Positions 48,971 through 59,291 are shown, counted from the first letter of the stretch. The stretch is 64,000 nt of DNA from an uncultured Tenacibaculum sp. (GCA_947504185.1 CANNGJ010000003.1:62001-126000); one strand, 5' to 3'. The notes: a model not told the origin generated them from the sequence alone. Made by a program: numbers and translations.

Positions 48971-51310
48971 ATGTTTAAAATGAAAAAATTACTATTCATT
49001 ACCATACTACTACTTAGTTCAATACATTTATCAGCTCAAATAACTATTACTGGTAAAGTCGTTGAAAAAAACACCCAACAACCTTTAGAATTTGCTACTG
49101 TTATTTTAACAGATGCAACTACTAACAAACTTATTACTGGTGAATCTACCAACAGTAAAGGAGAGTTCTCTATCAAAGCCAAAAAAGGAACATATAATAT
49201 TAAAGTTGAATTTATTGGATTTAAAAATCACTTAATAAATACTTTCTCACTTACTAAAAATCAATCTTTACCAACTATTTCCTTAGAAGAAGATTCTCAA
49301 GCACTAGATGAAGTCGAAGTGGTTGCCGAAAAATCTACTACCGAATATAAATTAGATAAACGTGTATTTAATGTTGGTAAAGATTTAATTTCTAAAGGTG
49401 GTTCTGTAAACGATATTTTAAACAATGTTCCTTCTGTAAATGTGGATATCGAAGGCGCAGTGAGTTTACGAGGAAACTCTAATGTTCGAGTTTTAATTAA
49501 CGGTAAACCATCTGTTCTAACTGCTAATAATGGTTTAGAATCTATTCCATCTGAAACTATAGAAAAGGTAGAGGTAATTACCAATCCTTCTGCTAAATAT
49601 GATGCTGAAGGAACCGCAGGAATCATCAATATTATTTTAAAGAAAAATAAAAACGGTGGTTTTGGTAGTTCTTTACAATTAACTACTGGAATACCAGATA
49701 ACCATAGAATTAATTACAATGCAAATTACAAAAGAGAAAAATTCAACTTGTTTTCAAACATTTCCTACCGATATATGTCTTTTGATGGAAATGGTTATTT
49801 GAACAGAACTAATTTTAATAATAATGTTATAACTGATTTTTCTAACAGAACTACATCTACTAACAGAACTCGTCGTACTTTTAATTTATATTTCGGAAGT
49901 GATTACTATATAAACGACTTTAACACACTTACATTAAGTTACTATTACAGAAACAACACGAGTAAAAACAATGTTGATTACACTTTCAACTTCTTAGACA
50001 GTTCAAAACAGATTAATAATATATTAACATCTAAAGAAACCTATAGAGAACCTCAAAAAGCAAATCAAATTGAATTAAACTATGTAAAAACATTTGCTAA
50101 AAAAGGCCAAAAATTAACTCTTAATTTTCAATATGATTTTTGGAATGATGATGAAAACGAATCAGTAGAAGAACAAGAACAATTCCCTACTGTATCTGCT
50201 ATAAACTTATTAAAAAGTAGAGATATAGAAAGTAGTAAAGACTTTTTATTTCAATCAGACTTTAAGTTGCCTATTACTAAAAAATCGCATATAGAAATGG
50301 GTGTAAAAGGTGAAATTAGAAATATTGATAGCGATTATAAAGTTTGGGACAATACTGTTTTAATTGATAGCTTAGATAATTTATTAAAATACAATGAACG
50401 CATTTACGGAGCTTATGTTCAATACGGAAATAGAGAAAACAAATTACAATACTTATTAGGTTTACGTGCTGAGCATGCAAATACAGGAAGTACCGACAGA
50501 AAAAATCAGTTTAAAACTGATAAAAGCTATACCGATTTATTTCCTACGGCGCATTTAACTTATAACTTTAACCAAGCTACTAATGTACAATTAAGCTATA
50601 GTAGAAGAATTAGACGTCCTAGTTTTTGGCATTTGAATCCTTTTGGAGGAATATCTGATCGTAGAAATATACGTGTTGGTAATCCTGATTTAAATCCGAT
50701 GTACACGAATTCTTTTGAATTAGGCTTATTAAAACGTTGGAAAAAGTTTACGTTGAATCCATCTATTTACCATCAAAAAACCACCAATTTATTTGAAACT
50801 TTAGTTACGCCTAATGAGTTTGGCGCTTTAATTTCAAAGCCAATAAACTCTGGAACGGAAAACAGATTTGGTGCTGAATTAGCTATACGATATTCACCGT
50901 ACAAATGGTGGAGATTATCTAGTGAGTTTAACTACTTTACTTTCGATCAAAAAGGAATATATATTGTTGATGACAGTGCTTGGTCTACTCGTTTAAACTC
51001 GAGAATGAAGTTTTCAAAACTAACTATTCAATCTAGTTTTAATTACCAAGGAGAAAGACAAAGTGGACAAATGTTTACTGAAGCTCAATACAGAGCTAAT
51101 ATTGGAGTTAGCAAAGATCTTTGGAATGATAAAGCAACTGTTACTCTTAACATGAATAACATTTTAGATTCAAGAGAAAGAACACAGTTAATTACTGGTG
51201 AAGATTACACAATAAATAGTTATAACAGACCTATAGGTAGATTTACATCTATAACCTTTACTTATAGGTTTAATAGAACTAAAAAAGATCGTGATCGTTT
51301 ACCTGATTAA
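48971..51310 (+). CDS. TonB-dependent receptor with an N-terminal carboxypeptidase-regulatory-like domain
   Basis: A 779-aa outer membrane protein. A signal peptide ends at L-S-A-Q; a CarboxypepD_reg-like domain (about 25-105) starts I-T-G-K-V-V-E-K-N-T-Q-Q-P-L-E-F-A-T. A plug domain follows (about 120-225; R-G-N-S-N-V-R-V-L-I-N-G-K-P-S and G-I-I-N-I-I-L-K-K-N), then a barrel ending T-Y-R-F-N-R. No SusD partner is adjacent, so it is probably not a SusCD glycan system. The start may be 48971 or 48980. It is divergent from the LytTR two-component pair, which may regulate it. Confidence 0.9.
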   Translation: MFKMKKLLFITILLLSSIHLSAQITITGKVVEKNTQQPLEFATVILTDATTNKLITGESTNSKGEFSIKAKKGTYNIKVEFIGFKNHLINTFSLTKNQSLPTISLEEDSQALDEVEVVAEKSTTEYKLDKRVFNVGKDLISKGGSVNDILNNVPSVNVDIEGAVSLRGNSNVRVLINGKPSVLTANNGLESIPSETIEKVEVITNPSAKYDAEGTAGIINIILKKNKNGGFGSSLQLTTGIPDNHRINYNANYKREKFNLFSNISYRYMSFDGNGYLNRTNFNNNVITDFSNRTTSTNRTRRTFNLYFGSDYYINDFNTLTLSYYYRNNTSKNNVDYTFNFLDSSKQINNILTSKETYREPQKANQIELNYVKTFAKKGQKLTLNFQYDFWNDDENESVEEQEQFPTVSAINLLKSRDIESSKDFLFQSDFKLPITKKSHIEMGVKGEIRNIDSDYKVWDNTVLIDSLDNLLKYNERIYGAYVQYGNRENKLQYLLGLRAEHANTGSTDRKNQFKTDKSYTDLFPTAHLTYNFNQATNVQLSYSRRIRRPSFWHLNPFGGISDRRNIRVGNPDLNPMYTNSFELGLLKRWKKFTLNPSIYHQKTTNLFETLVTPNEFGALISKPINSGTENRFGAELAIRYSPYKWWRLSSEFNYFTFDQKGIYIVDDSAWSTRLNSRMKFSKLTIQSSFNYQGERQSGQMFTEAQYRANIGVSKDLWNDKATVTLNMNNILDSRERTQLITGEDYTINSYNRPIGRFTSITFTYRFNRTKKDRDRLPD

Positions 51311-51328
51311 TTCTTTTAAAAAGTTGTA

Positions 51329-51367
51329 AAAAAAGGGTTAAGAACATTATGTTCTTAACCCTTTTTA
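51329..51367. terminator. Bidirectional terminator between the TonB receptor and AcrB genes
   Basis: A 15-bp perfect stem AAAAGGGTTAAGAAC/GTTCTTAACCCTTTT with a 5-base loop. T-runs on both strands serve the receptor gene from the left and the acrB gene from the right. Confidence 0.9.
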
Positions 51368-51385
51368 AGTTAACAAAAAATCAAT

Positions 51386-54300
51386 TTATAAAACGCTACG
51401 TAACCACATTTTAAACTTGGTGATTAAATAGAATAATATCGGTACTACAATTAAGGTTAAGAAAGTTGCAACGAATAATCCATAAATAACTGTCCACGCT
51501 AATGGACCCCAGAAAATTACGTTATCTCCCCCAACATAAATATGCGGATTCAACTCACTTACTAATGTAAAGAAGTTAATGTTTAACCCTGTTGCCAATG
51601 GTATTAATCCTAAAATGGTAGTAATTGCTGTTAAAAGTACTGGACGTAAACGCGCTTTTCCTCCCCTAACAATAGCTTCATTTAAAGTATTTACATCAAC
51701 ATATTCATCTTCGCTTAAATTTAACTCAACCTTTTTTCTATCTATCAATAATTGAGTATAATCTAATAATACTACTCCATTATTTACCACAATACCTGCT
51801 AATGAAATAATTCCCATCATGGTCATCATAATTACGAATGGCTTTGCAGTAATAATTAATCCTCCAAAAACACCAATCAAACTCAAGAAAATTGCCAACA
51901 TGATAATTCCAGGTTTAGAAACAGAATTGAATTGAAAAATTAAGATTAAGAAAATCAATCCTAGTCCAGAGAAAAATGCTCCCATTAAGAAAGCCATTTG
52001 TTTGTTTTGTTCTTCAATCTGACCTGTGTAATTAATCTTTACAGTATTTGGTTTTTCTGTAAATGATTTCATTTCATTTTCAATCTTTGCTACAATAGCA
52101 GCTGCATCAGTATAACCTGGTGCTAATGCTGAATATACAGTTACTACACGTTTTACATCTTTATGTTTAATAGCACTATATCCAGAAGTGTTGGTTTGTT
52201 TTGCTACTGCAGAAACAGGAATTTCCTTAATCTGACCAGAAGCCATATCTCTAAAAGTTATCTTCTGATTAAAAATAGCACTGGTATTATATCTATTGTC
52301 TTTATTAAATCGTACATAAATATCATAATCTTCACCGTCTTCTTTATAAATACCTGCTTTCGACCCAAAAATTGCATTACGTAATTGACTACCTACTTGA
52401 GAAGCACTTACTCCTAATTCTCCAGCTTTTTTACGATCCACATTTACTAACATTGATGGTTTAGATTTGTTTACATCAATCTTTAATTCATCAATACCTG
52501 CAATACTTTTTGAATTGATAAAGTCACGCATTTTTTCAGCAGTATTAATCAATTCAGCATAATCTTTTCCTTCTAATTCAATATTGATAGGATATCCTGC
52601 TGGAGGCCCTACTGCTTCTTTTTCTACCGATATTGCCAAACCAGGATAAATACCTTTTAAAGCTTCCGTTACTTTCTTTTGTAATTCTTTACTATCTGCT
52701 CCTCTACGATATTTATATTCACGCATTGAGGCTGTAATCTTCCCTCTATGTGGCATTTCTGCTGTAGAACCTCCATCGGTTTGTGGATTTCCTGATCCTG
52801 CTCCTACTTGAGAAACAACACTCTCTACTAAGAAATTATATCCATTATCCATATATTCAGGAGAATTCAACACCTTATATACACGCTCTTCCAAATCTTT
52901 CATAATTAGATTTGTTTTCTCAATATCTGTTCCTTGTGAATATTCTATATATACAATAATTTGATTAGGTGTATTATCTGGGAAAAATTCTACTTTAGTT
53001 CTTTTCTTTTCTATTGATGTTTTAAAACCATATCCAGCACCTATAAGTAACAAGAAAGTTAAAACAGAAATTATAATTGGTCTCCACCCTTTTAATGCTC
53101 CTCTTAACATTTTCTCATAAAAACGTTCCCAACGAGGTAATACATTGTTTTGAAAAGCATTTGCCCATGGCCTTAGTGCCATTCTATATACCCACAACAT
53201 AATTGCTGTGAATACCATAATCGTTCCTAAAGCCCTATAAGCTCCTCCAAAAATGATAATCAACAAACCTATTCCCGCCATAATAGACGATATGGTAATA
53301 ATTCTCTTTAACGGCATATTTTTATCTTCCACACTCATAAATTGAGATACCATCACAGAGTTAAAGAAAATTGCCACAAATAAAGAAGAACCTAATACTA
53401 CTGATAATGTCACAGGGAAATATATCATAAACTGCCCCATTACACCTGGCCACATTCCTAATGGAATAAACGCTGCTACAGTCGTTGCTGTAGAAATAAT
53501 AATTGGAAATGCAATTTCTCCAATACCTTTTTTAGCAGCTTCAATTCTAGGCATTCCTTCGTCCATTAAACGATATACATTTTCAACAACTACAATACCG
53601 TTATCTACTAACATTCCAAGTCCCATAATTAATCCGAAAAGGATCATTGTGTTCATGGTATATCCTAACCAACTTAAAATCATTAGCGACATAAACATCG
53701 ACATAGGAATCGCGAAACCTACAAATAATGCATTTTTAAATCCAAGGAAAAACATTAGTACTAATACTACTAAAATTACCCCGAAAATAATATTATTTAC
53801 CAAGTCATCTACTTGTCCAATTGTTTTTGATGATTGATCATTTGCAATCGTTACTTTTAAATTACTTGGAAACACATTCGCCTTAGCGTCTTTTACTATT
53901 TCTTGAATCTTCTCTGCAGCTTCCACCATGTTTTTACCAGAACGTTTTTTTACATCTAGCATTACTACGGCTTCACCAAACTCACGAGCATAAGTCGTTT
54001 TATCCTTATCTTTAAAAGATACTTTTGCGATATCTTTTAAATAAATAGAGTTTCCTTTTTCTGATTTCACTACAAAGTTTTGTAACTCTTGAGGGTCTTC
54101 TATTTCCCCTAAAATTCTGATCGTACGACGTTGTCCACTTGCAATTAAATTACCTGCCGACATCGTTAAATTCCCTCCGTTTACCGAATTTATAATATCC
54201 TGGAAGCTTACTTGAGCTGCCATCATTTTATAAATATCTACTGCAATCTCTACTTCTTTTTCTTCCGCTCCACGGATATCTACTTTTTTGATTTCATCTA

Positions 54301-54850
54301 AATCTTCTATTTCATCTTCTAAATACTCACCAAATTCCTTTAATTTATCCACTGGATAATCTCCAGAAATATTAATATTTAAAATTGGCATTTCTTCAGA
54401 CATACTCAATTCAAATACATTCGGTTCTACCTTAGCTCCATTAAATGTTGGCCAATCTTCACTTGATGTTTCTTGATCTATTTCATCTTTTACCTTTTGC
54501 TTCGCCTGATCTACTGAAATATTTTCATCAAACTCTACCACTACCATAGAGTAATCTTCTTGTGATGTAGAAGTGATCTCTACTACATTACTTACCGTCT
54601 TTAACTTATCTTCCAACGGGTCTGTAATTAGTTTTTCTATATCTTCGGCTGTATTCCCTGGATATACAGAACTAATATAAATTTTAGTTTCTCTAATCTC
54701 CGGGAAATTTTCTCTTGGCATACTTAAAAAGGCAGAAATACCCATCATAAGTATCATAACCATCATTACATAAATGGTTGTTTTGTTATTAATAGCCCAA
54801 GAGGATAAACCAAATTCTTTATCGACTTGTTTTTTTTGTTTTTCAGTCAT
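51386..54850 (-). CDS. RND efflux transporter permease, AcrB/HAE1-like
   Basis: A 1154-aa inner membrane pump with two six-helix halves and large periplasmic loops. Recognisable features are S-V-Y-P-G-N-T-A-E-D-I-E (residue 50 region), L-G-M-L-V-D-N-G-I-V-V-V-E-N-V in TM4 with its proton-relay Asp, and G-I-V-V-N-N-G-V-V-L-L-D-Y in TM10. It is a little longer than AcrB (1049 aa) because of loop insertions. It is the last gene of the TetR-TolC-AcrA-AcrB run, 24 bp after the adaptor. Confidence 0.96.
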   Translation of the reverse strand: MTEKQKKQVDKEFGLSSWAINNKTTIYVMMVMILMMGISAFLSMPRENFPEIRETKIYISSVYPGNTAEDIEKLITDPLEDKLKTVSNVVEITSTSQEDYSMVVVEFDENISVDQAKQKVKDEIDQETSSEDWPTFNGAKVEPNVFELSMSEEMPILNINISGDYPVDKLKEFGEYLEDEIEDLDEIKKVDIRGAEEKEVEIAVDIYKMMAAQVSFQDIINSVNGGNLTMSAGNLIASGQRRTIRILGEIEDPQELQNFVVKSEKGNSIYLKDIAKVSFKDKDKTTYAREFGEAVVMLDVKKRSGKNMVEAAEKIQEIVKDAKANVFPSNLKVTIANDQSSKTIGQVDDLVNNIIFGVILVVLVLMFFLGFKNALFVGFAIPMSMFMSLMILSWLGYTMNTMILFGLIMGLGMLVDNGIVVVENVYRLMDEGMPRIEAAKKGIGEIAFPIIISTATTVAAFIPLGMWPGVMGQFMIYFPVTLSVVLGSSLFVAIFFNSVMVSQFMSVEDKNMPLKRIITISSIMAGIGLLIIIFGGAYRALGTIMVFTAIMLWVYRMALRPWANAFQNNVLPRWERFYEKMLRGALKGWRPIIISVLTFLLLIGAGYGFKTSIEKKRTKVEFFPDNTPNQIIVYIEYSQGTDIEKTNLIMKDLEERVYKVLNSPEYMDNGYNFLVESVVSQVGAGSGNPQTDGGSTAEMPHRGKITASMREYKYRRGADSKELQKKVTEALKGIYPGLAISVEKEAVGPPAGYPINIELEGKDYAELINTAEKMRDFINSKSIAGIDELKIDVNKSKPSMLVNVDRKKAGELGVSASQVGSQLRNAIFGSKAGIYKEDGEDYDIYVRFNKDNRYNTSAIFNQKITFRDMASGQIKEIPVSAVAKQTNTSGYSAIKHKDVKRVVTVYSALAPGYTDAAAIVAKIENEMKSFTEKPNTVKINYTGQIEEQNKQMAFLMGAFFSGLGLIFLILIFQFNSVSKPGIIMLAIFLSLIGVFGGLIITAKPFVIMMTMMGIISLAGIVVNNGVVLLDYTQLLIDRKKVELNLSEDEYVDVNTLNEAIVRGGKARLRPVLLTAITTILGLIPLATGLNINFFTLVSELNPHIYVGGDNVIFWGPLAWTVIYGLFVATFLTLIVVPILFYLITKFKMWLRSVL

Positions 54851-54873
54851 GTTAACTTGTAGTCTTTAGTTGA

Positions 54874-56055
54874 TTATTTTGCTTGAGAAACTGCTAAGAT
54901 TTTCACTTCTTGTCCGTCTTTTACACTACGTGCTCCTTCTTCTACAATCTGAGCTCCATTTTCTACTCCTGTTAAAACTTCAATAACATCTCCTTGAGTT
55001 TTTCCAGTAGTAATGATTTCTTGTTTAGCTACACCCTTTTTATCTTTCACGTCTTTAACTACATAGATGTACTGCTCTCCTTTTGCATTTTCTGAAATAA
55101 TACTTTGAGGTATTAGAATAGCAAAAGGGTTTGAATAATCATTAATCTTCAACTTTGCGGTTAAGTTTGGTTTAATGCTTCTATCTTTATTTGGAACTCC
55201 AATTTCAACCTTAAAAGTTCTATTTGCTGGGTTTATGAAATTTCCTGCTTGACGAATTTTAGAGTGTAATGATTTTCCTAAAACAGGAAACTCGACTTCA
55301 ACATTCTTACCTTTCTTAATTGATGTAATATAGCTTTCAGGAACATCTGTTTCTATATACATATCTCCTAAATTTACTATTCGAAACACTTCAGATCCCA
55401 TACCTGGAGCTACCACAGTTCCTTGTTCTTTAATTACATCATCAATAACTCCTGTGAATGGTGCTCTAATAACTGATTTTCCTACTTGTCTTTTTAACTG
55501 ACTAACAGCATTCTTTTGCGCTTCATACGATGTTTTAGCTTGTAAATACTGAATTTCAGAACCAATTCTTTGCTCCCATAATCTTTTTTGACGTTCATAT
55601 GTAGTTTTAGCTAAAGCTGCTTGTGCCTCTACTTGTGCCAACTGATTTCCTAAACCACCGTCATCTATTTTAGCTAGTATTTGTCCTTTTACTACTTTTT
55701 GACCTTCTTTTACGTAAATTCTTACCAATTGCCCAGGCATTTCAGGATATACTAAAACATTTTGTTTTGTTTGTACAGCCCCTTGTAATTCTAAATAGTG
55801 ATTAAAATTTGCTGTTTTTGCAGAAAACACTGTAATTAAAGGTACTTTTTTGTTAGTATCTAATTCAGAAATCTTATCATTTAATTGTTTGATTTCTGCA
55901 GCTAACTCTTGTTGTTTAGTATCTAGCTCTGCTTTTTTTGTTCTTATTTGAGCTAAATCATTTGTAGCTATTACATCTTGAATAGACTGCTCTTTACTGC
56001 CTCCACAAGAAACTAGAAGAACAGCTAGTAATACTATTGAATATATTTTTCTCAT
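54874..56055 (-). CDS. RND periplasmic adaptor (AcrA-like lipoprotein)
   Basis: A 393-aa membrane-fusion protein with lipobox L-L-V-S-C (Cys17), a coiled-coil hairpin (about 25-70 and 140-180), lipoyl and beta-barrel domains (G-Q-I-L-A-K-I-D-D-G, I-R-A-P-F-T-G-V-I). The order of domains is standard for adaptors joining an RND pump to TolC. It starts 13 bp after tolC and precedes acrB by 24 bp. Confidence 0.94.
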   Translation of the reverse strand: MRKIYSIVLLAVLLVSCGGSKEQSIQDVIATNDLAQIRTKKAELDTKQQELAAEIKQLNDKISELDTNKKVPLITVFSAKTANFNHYLELQGAVQTKQNVLVYPEMPGQLVRIYVKEGQKVVKGQILAKIDDGGLGNQLAQVEAQAALAKTTYERQKRLWEQRIGSEIQYLQAKTSYEAQKNAVSQLKRQVGKSVIRAPFTGVIDDVIKEQGTVVAPGMGSEVFRIVNLGDMYIETDVPESYITSIKKGKNVEVEFPVLGKSLHSKIRQAGNFINPANRTFKVEIGVPNKDRSIKPNLTAKLKINDYSNPFAILIPQSIISENAKGEQYIYVVKDVKDKKGVAKQEIITTGKTQGDVIEVLTGVENGAQIVEEGARSVKDGQEVKILAVSQAK

Positions 56056-56067
56056 TATAGTTGATTT

Positions 56068-57411
56068 TTATTTTAGTGGTGTATTTAATGCGTTATCTAA
56101 TGTAGCTTTGTTACTAATTATATTTAAAATAGATTGTAAATAGCTATTCTGTTGCGCGTATAATTGATTACGAGCTGCTAATAAATCGATACTGGTAGTT
56201 ATCCCTTCATCAAATTTTATTTTCTGCTTACGCTCAATACGTGTTGCTAATCCTAAATTTCTTTTAGCTGTTTCGTAATTCTCTATACTTAATTGATAAT
56301 TACTTTGCGCTTGTTCTGCTTGTAAGTTTAATTTCTGCTTTGCTTCTTCCAATCTGATATCAGCATTTTCAAGCTCTATTTTTGCTTGCTTTACTTTTGC
56401 TTTCCTTCCGAAAGAACTAAAAATTGGCACGTTTAAGCTAACGCCCAACATAGAGTAATCAAACCATTTTTGATCACCATTTGTAAAAGTAAAAGAATCT
56501 GAATTGGCACTAGCCCCGTAGTTTACAAAAGCTGATAATGTAGGTAAATACTTACTTTTTTCTAATTTCATCAGCAAACGCTTACTCTCTCTATCGTTTT
56601 CTGCAATTTTAAAATCTATATGATTATCAATATTAAATTTTTTGGCTAACAAATTCAAATCTGTATTGTTTACAACCAGATCATCTAACTTATCCGTTAA
56701 TGTCAATTTCGTATTGATTGGATTCCCAAGAGACAAGTTTAGCATTTGATAAGCTATTTCTCTATTTCTATCAGCATTTCGTTGTTGACTAATAATATTC
56801 CCTTGAGTAATTTCAAATTGCTCAACAGTTTCTTCTTCTGTCAACCCTTCTTTAAATCCTTCTACTGCTCCTTTTAATTGACGATCTACCGTTTTTTTAT
56901 TTCCTTTTAAAATCTCAATACGTTCTTCAGCAACCAATACATTTCCGTATGCATTAATTACAGCTTCACGTGTTGCTAACTCCGTTTTCTCTTTAGCTTG
57001 TTCTGAAATCTTTAAATAAGTTTTTGCTGATTGCAACCCTACCAAATAAGAACCATCAAATAATAACTGATTCAACGTTACTGAAGCATCCATTGTTTGC
57101 TGTGTTCCAAAAGTAACTGGCACGAAAGTTCCAGCCGCTCCTCCTGCTATTTCTCCAGGTAATAAAGAAATTTGTTGCTTTAACCAATTCTTATAATCTA
57201 CCTTACCACTAATTTGAGGCAACCCTATAGTTGTTGTTTCCCATTTACGCTGCTTTGCAACCTCAATATCATTCAAAGCAACTTTATTATTATAGCTGTT
57301 TTTTATTGCATAATCAATGGCTTGTTTCATAGACAAACTCATTTCTTTTTCTTGAGCATTTATACTCATTGCAAAAAAGAATATGCAAGCTGCATATATT
57401 ATTTTTCTCAT
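56068..57411 (-). CDS. TolC-family outer membrane efflux channel
   Basis: A 447-aa TolC/OprM-type protein with a signal peptide ending near S-I-N-A-Q, two outer_membrane_efflux repeats and long coiled-coil helices; typical segments are L-S-M-K-Q-A-I-D-Y-A-I-K-N-S and L-L-A-A-R-N-Q-L-Y-A-Q. It leads the pump genes 6 bp after the TetR regulator stop. Together they export hydrophobic toxic compounds; the substrate is unknown. Confidence 0.93.
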   Translation of the reverse strand: MRKIIYAACIFFFAMSINAQEKEMSLSMKQAIDYAIKNSYNNKVALNDIEVAKQRKWETTTIGLPQISGKVDYKNWLKQQISLLPGEIAGGAAGTFVPVTFGTQQTMDASVTLNQLLFDGSYLVGLQSAKTYLKISEQAKEKTELATREAVINAYGNVLVAEERIEILKGNKKTVDRQLKGAVEGFKEGLTEEETVEQFEITQGNIISQQRNADRNREIAYQMLNLSLGNPINTKLTLTDKLDDLVVNNTDLNLLAKKFNIDNHIDFKIAENDRESKRLLMKLEKSKYLPTLSAFVNYGASANSDSFTFTNGDQKWFDYSMLGVSLNVPIFSSFGRKAKVKQAKIELENADIRLEEAKQKLNLQAEQAQSNYQLSIENYETAKRNLGLATRIERKQKIKFDEGITTSIDLLAARNQLYAQQNSYLQSILNIISNKATLDNALNTPLK

Positions 57412-57417
57412 GTATCT

Positions 57418-58017
57418 TTAATCGTTTTGTATTTGGTGTTCTAACTCTGTTAATCCTTTTTCTGAACAAATACCTCGTAAATGATACTCTAAATAGTAAC
57501 TCATTAAGGTATTCATTGAAAATTGTTTTAATGGAAATAACTCTTGATCTTTAATACCTAACATTCCATTAAAATATATTCTCGCCATAAAATCTACATC
57601 GATTGAAGGTCTGTACAAACCTTGATCTATCCCTCTAGTTAAGTTTTCCTTAATACAATCTTGCATAAATTCAAACTGTTTTTTCTTAAGAGTTATAAAG
57701 ATTTTTGGATAATACTTTTGTAATTGATATTGCGGAGATGATTTCTCATCTTTCAAATAGGTCATTACAAAATGTTTTACTTCATATAATTCTTTAATCG
57801 GATTCTTTTGTTGATCATGAATCATGTCTATCCCATCACATATTGCACAAAACATGTTATTAGTTACTTCAGTAACCAATTCTGTCTTGTTCTTAAAATG
57901 AGTATAGATTGTTTTTTTAGAAGCACCTATTTCTCCAGCAATATCATCCATAGTAACACTTTTAAACCCAAGGTTTAAAAACATTTCTGTTGCTTTTTCT
58001 AAAATTTTATCTCTCAT
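57418..58017 (-). CDS. TetR/AcrR-family repressor of the efflux operon
   Basis: A 199-aa regulator with an N-terminal HTH (M-R-D-K-I-L-E-K-A-T-E-M-F ... V-T-M-D-D-I-A-G-E-I-G-A-S-K-K-T-I-Y-T-H-F) and a helical ligand domain. I choose ATG 58017; the 58056 start would lie upstream of a TACATTTG box at 58027-58034. It heads the TolC-AcrA-AcrB operon, so it probably represses its own transcript. The inducer is unknown. Confidence 0.92.
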   Translation of the reverse strand: MRDKILEKATEMFLNLGFKSVTMDDIAGEIGASKKTIYTHFKNKTELVTEVTNNMFCAICDGIDMIHDQQKNPIKELYEVKHFVMTYLKDEKSSPQYQLQKYYPKIFITLKKKQFEFMQDCIKENLTRGIDQGLYRPSIDVDFMARIYFNGMLGIKDQELFPLKQFSMNTLMSYYLEYHLRGICSEKGLTELEHQIQND

Positions 58018-58026
58018 AATTGGATG

Positions 58027-58034
58027 CAAATGTA
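58027..58034 (-). promoter_or_regulatory. -7 box TACATTTG for the efflux operon
   Basis: A perfect TAnnTTTG box on the minus strand, 9 bp upstream of the TetR start codon. Confidence 0.6.
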
Positions 58035-58120
58035 CGAACGGAAACTTTAGAAACAATAAAAGTTTCCTAAGTTTTAATGTTTTTTTAACATTCTCTTAAG
58101 TATAAAATTTTTGTTTACCG

Positions 58121-58128
58121 TATTTTTA
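58121..58128 (+). promoter_or_regulatory. -7 box TATTTTTA for the polyprenyl synthase
   Basis: A TAnnTTTG-like box 15 bp before TTG 58144, divergent from the TetR gene. The TTG at 58111 lies upstream of the box, so translation there is unlikely. Confidence 0.5.
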
Positions 58129-58143
58129 CAAAAAATTTCAGAT

Positions 58144-59115
58144 TTGGACATACTACAATATCAATCAGACTTTTTATCTTATTTAGCCTCTCAAAAAATC
58201 ACTAAAGACCCCAAGAATCTTTATGAACCAATTGATTATATTTTACAATTAGGAGGAAAAAGAATTCGCCCTGTGCTAACACTTATTGCTTCAAATATTT
58301 TTTCTAAAGACTATCAAAAAGCGCTACCAGCAGCTTTGGCTGTTGAAGTATTTCACAACTTTACTTTAGTACACGATGATATCATGGACGATGCTCCATT
58401 AAGAAGAGGGCATGAAACCGTTCATGAAAAATGGGACATCAATACAGGAATTCTTTCAGGTGATGCTATGTTAATATTAGCCTATCAATATTTCGAAAAT
58501 TACCCTCCTGTTGTCTTTCAAAAATTAGCACAGTTATTTAGTAAAACTGCACTAGAGGTTTGTGACGGACAGCAATTGGATGTAGACTTCGAAACAAGAA
58601 ATGATGTAACTATTGAGGAATATATAAAAATGATTACGCTAAAAACATCTGTTTTAGTAGCAGCTGCTTTAAAAATGGGAGCTATTGTTGCTGAAGCTGA
58701 TGAAGAACAAGCGCAACACTTATATAATTACGGGCTAAATCTTGGAATTGCTTTTCAATTACAAGATGATTATCTAGATACTTTTGGTGATCCAGAAACT
58801 TTTGGAAAGCAAGTTGGTGGAGACATCATTGAAAACAAGAAAACATTCTTATATTTAAAAGCGTTAGAGGTAGCAAATAACGAGGATAAAGAGCAGCTTT
58901 ATACACTTTACAATAAAAAACAAAAAAATATTTCAGAAAAAATAGAAACAGTTTCTGCTATTTTTACAAACAACAATATACCTAATCATACTCACGAACT
59001 TATTGAGTACTACACCAATAAGTCTTTCGACAGCTTAAGTCAACTAAACATTAGTGATGACGCTAAGCAGGGATTACGCCTTTTTGGTAAAAATTTAATG
59101 AGTAGAAAAGTGTAA
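58144..59115 (+). CDS. Polyprenyl diphosphate synthase
   Basis: A 323-aa trans-isoprenyl diphosphate synthase. The first Asp-rich motif is V-H-D-D-I-M-D-D-A-P-L-R-R-G and the second is Q-L-Q-D-D-Y-L-D-T-F-G-D, with G-G-K-R-I-R-P before them. The enzyme elongates prenyl diphosphates, either to octaprenyl for menaquinone or to GGPP for carotenoids; chain length cannot be read safely. I start it at TTG 58144, since TTG 58111 lies upstream of the apparent -7 box and no ATG is suitable. It is the last chromosomal protein gene before the tRNA. Confidence 0.92.
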   Translation: MDILQYQSDFLSYLASQKITKDPKNLYEPIDYILQLGGKRIRPVLTLIASNIFSKDYQKALPAALAVEVFHNFTLVHDDIMDDAPLRRGHETVHEKWDINTGILSGDAMLILAYQYFENYPPVVFQKLAQLFSKTALEVCDGQQLDVDFETRNDVTIEEYIKMITLKTSVLVAAALKMGAIVAEADEEQAQHLYNYGLNLGIAFQLQDDYLDTFGDPETFGKQVGGDIIENKKTFLYLKALEVANNEDKEQLYTLYNKKQKNISEKIETVSAIFTNNNIPNHTHELIEYYTNKSFDSLSQLNISDDAKQGLRLFGKNLMSRKV

Positions 59116-59144
59116 AAAAGTAGCGATTTATTTAAAAAAGTTTT

Positions 59145-59152
59145 TATTTTTG
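59145..59152 (+). promoter_or_regulatory. -7 box TATTTTTG for the tRNA gene
   Basis: A perfect TAnnTTTG box 15 bp upstream of the mature tRNA 5' end. Confidence 0.6.
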
Positions 59153-59167
59153 CAGTCCAAATTTAAG

Positions 59168-59241
59168 GGTCCTATAGCTCAGTTGGTTAGAGCACCTGAC
59201 TCATAATCAGGTGGTCCCAGGTTCGAGTCCTGGTGGGACCA
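59168..59241 (+). tRNA. tRNA with CAT anticodon (Met, possibly Ile2)
   Basis: A 74-base cloverleaf. Acceptor stem GGTCCTA pairs with TGGGACC (one G-U), D-arm GCTC/GAGC, anticodon stem CCTGA/TCAGG with loop CTCATAA (anticodon CAT), and T-arm CCAGG-TTCGAGT-CCTGG. CCA is not encoded. CAT may be elongator Met or the lysidine-modified Ile2; I favour Met. The integrative element begins directly downstream, so this tRNA 3' end is the likely attachment site. Confidence 0.93.
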
Positions 59242-59252
59242 CTCTTAAATTC

Positions 59253-59288
59253 AAGCACTTACATATTATTTGTAAGTGCTTTTTTATT
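59253..59288 (+). terminator. Intrinsic terminator after the tRNA
   Basis: An 11-bp perfect stem AAGCACTTACA/TGTAAGTGCTT with a 7-base loop, followed by TTTTTA. Confidence 0.88.
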
Positions 59289-59291
59289 TTC

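Noticed and set aside
48971..51310. SusC-type glycan uptake system
   Set aside because: No SusD-like lipoprotein or glycoside hydrolase is adjacent, and the protein is shorter than SusC.
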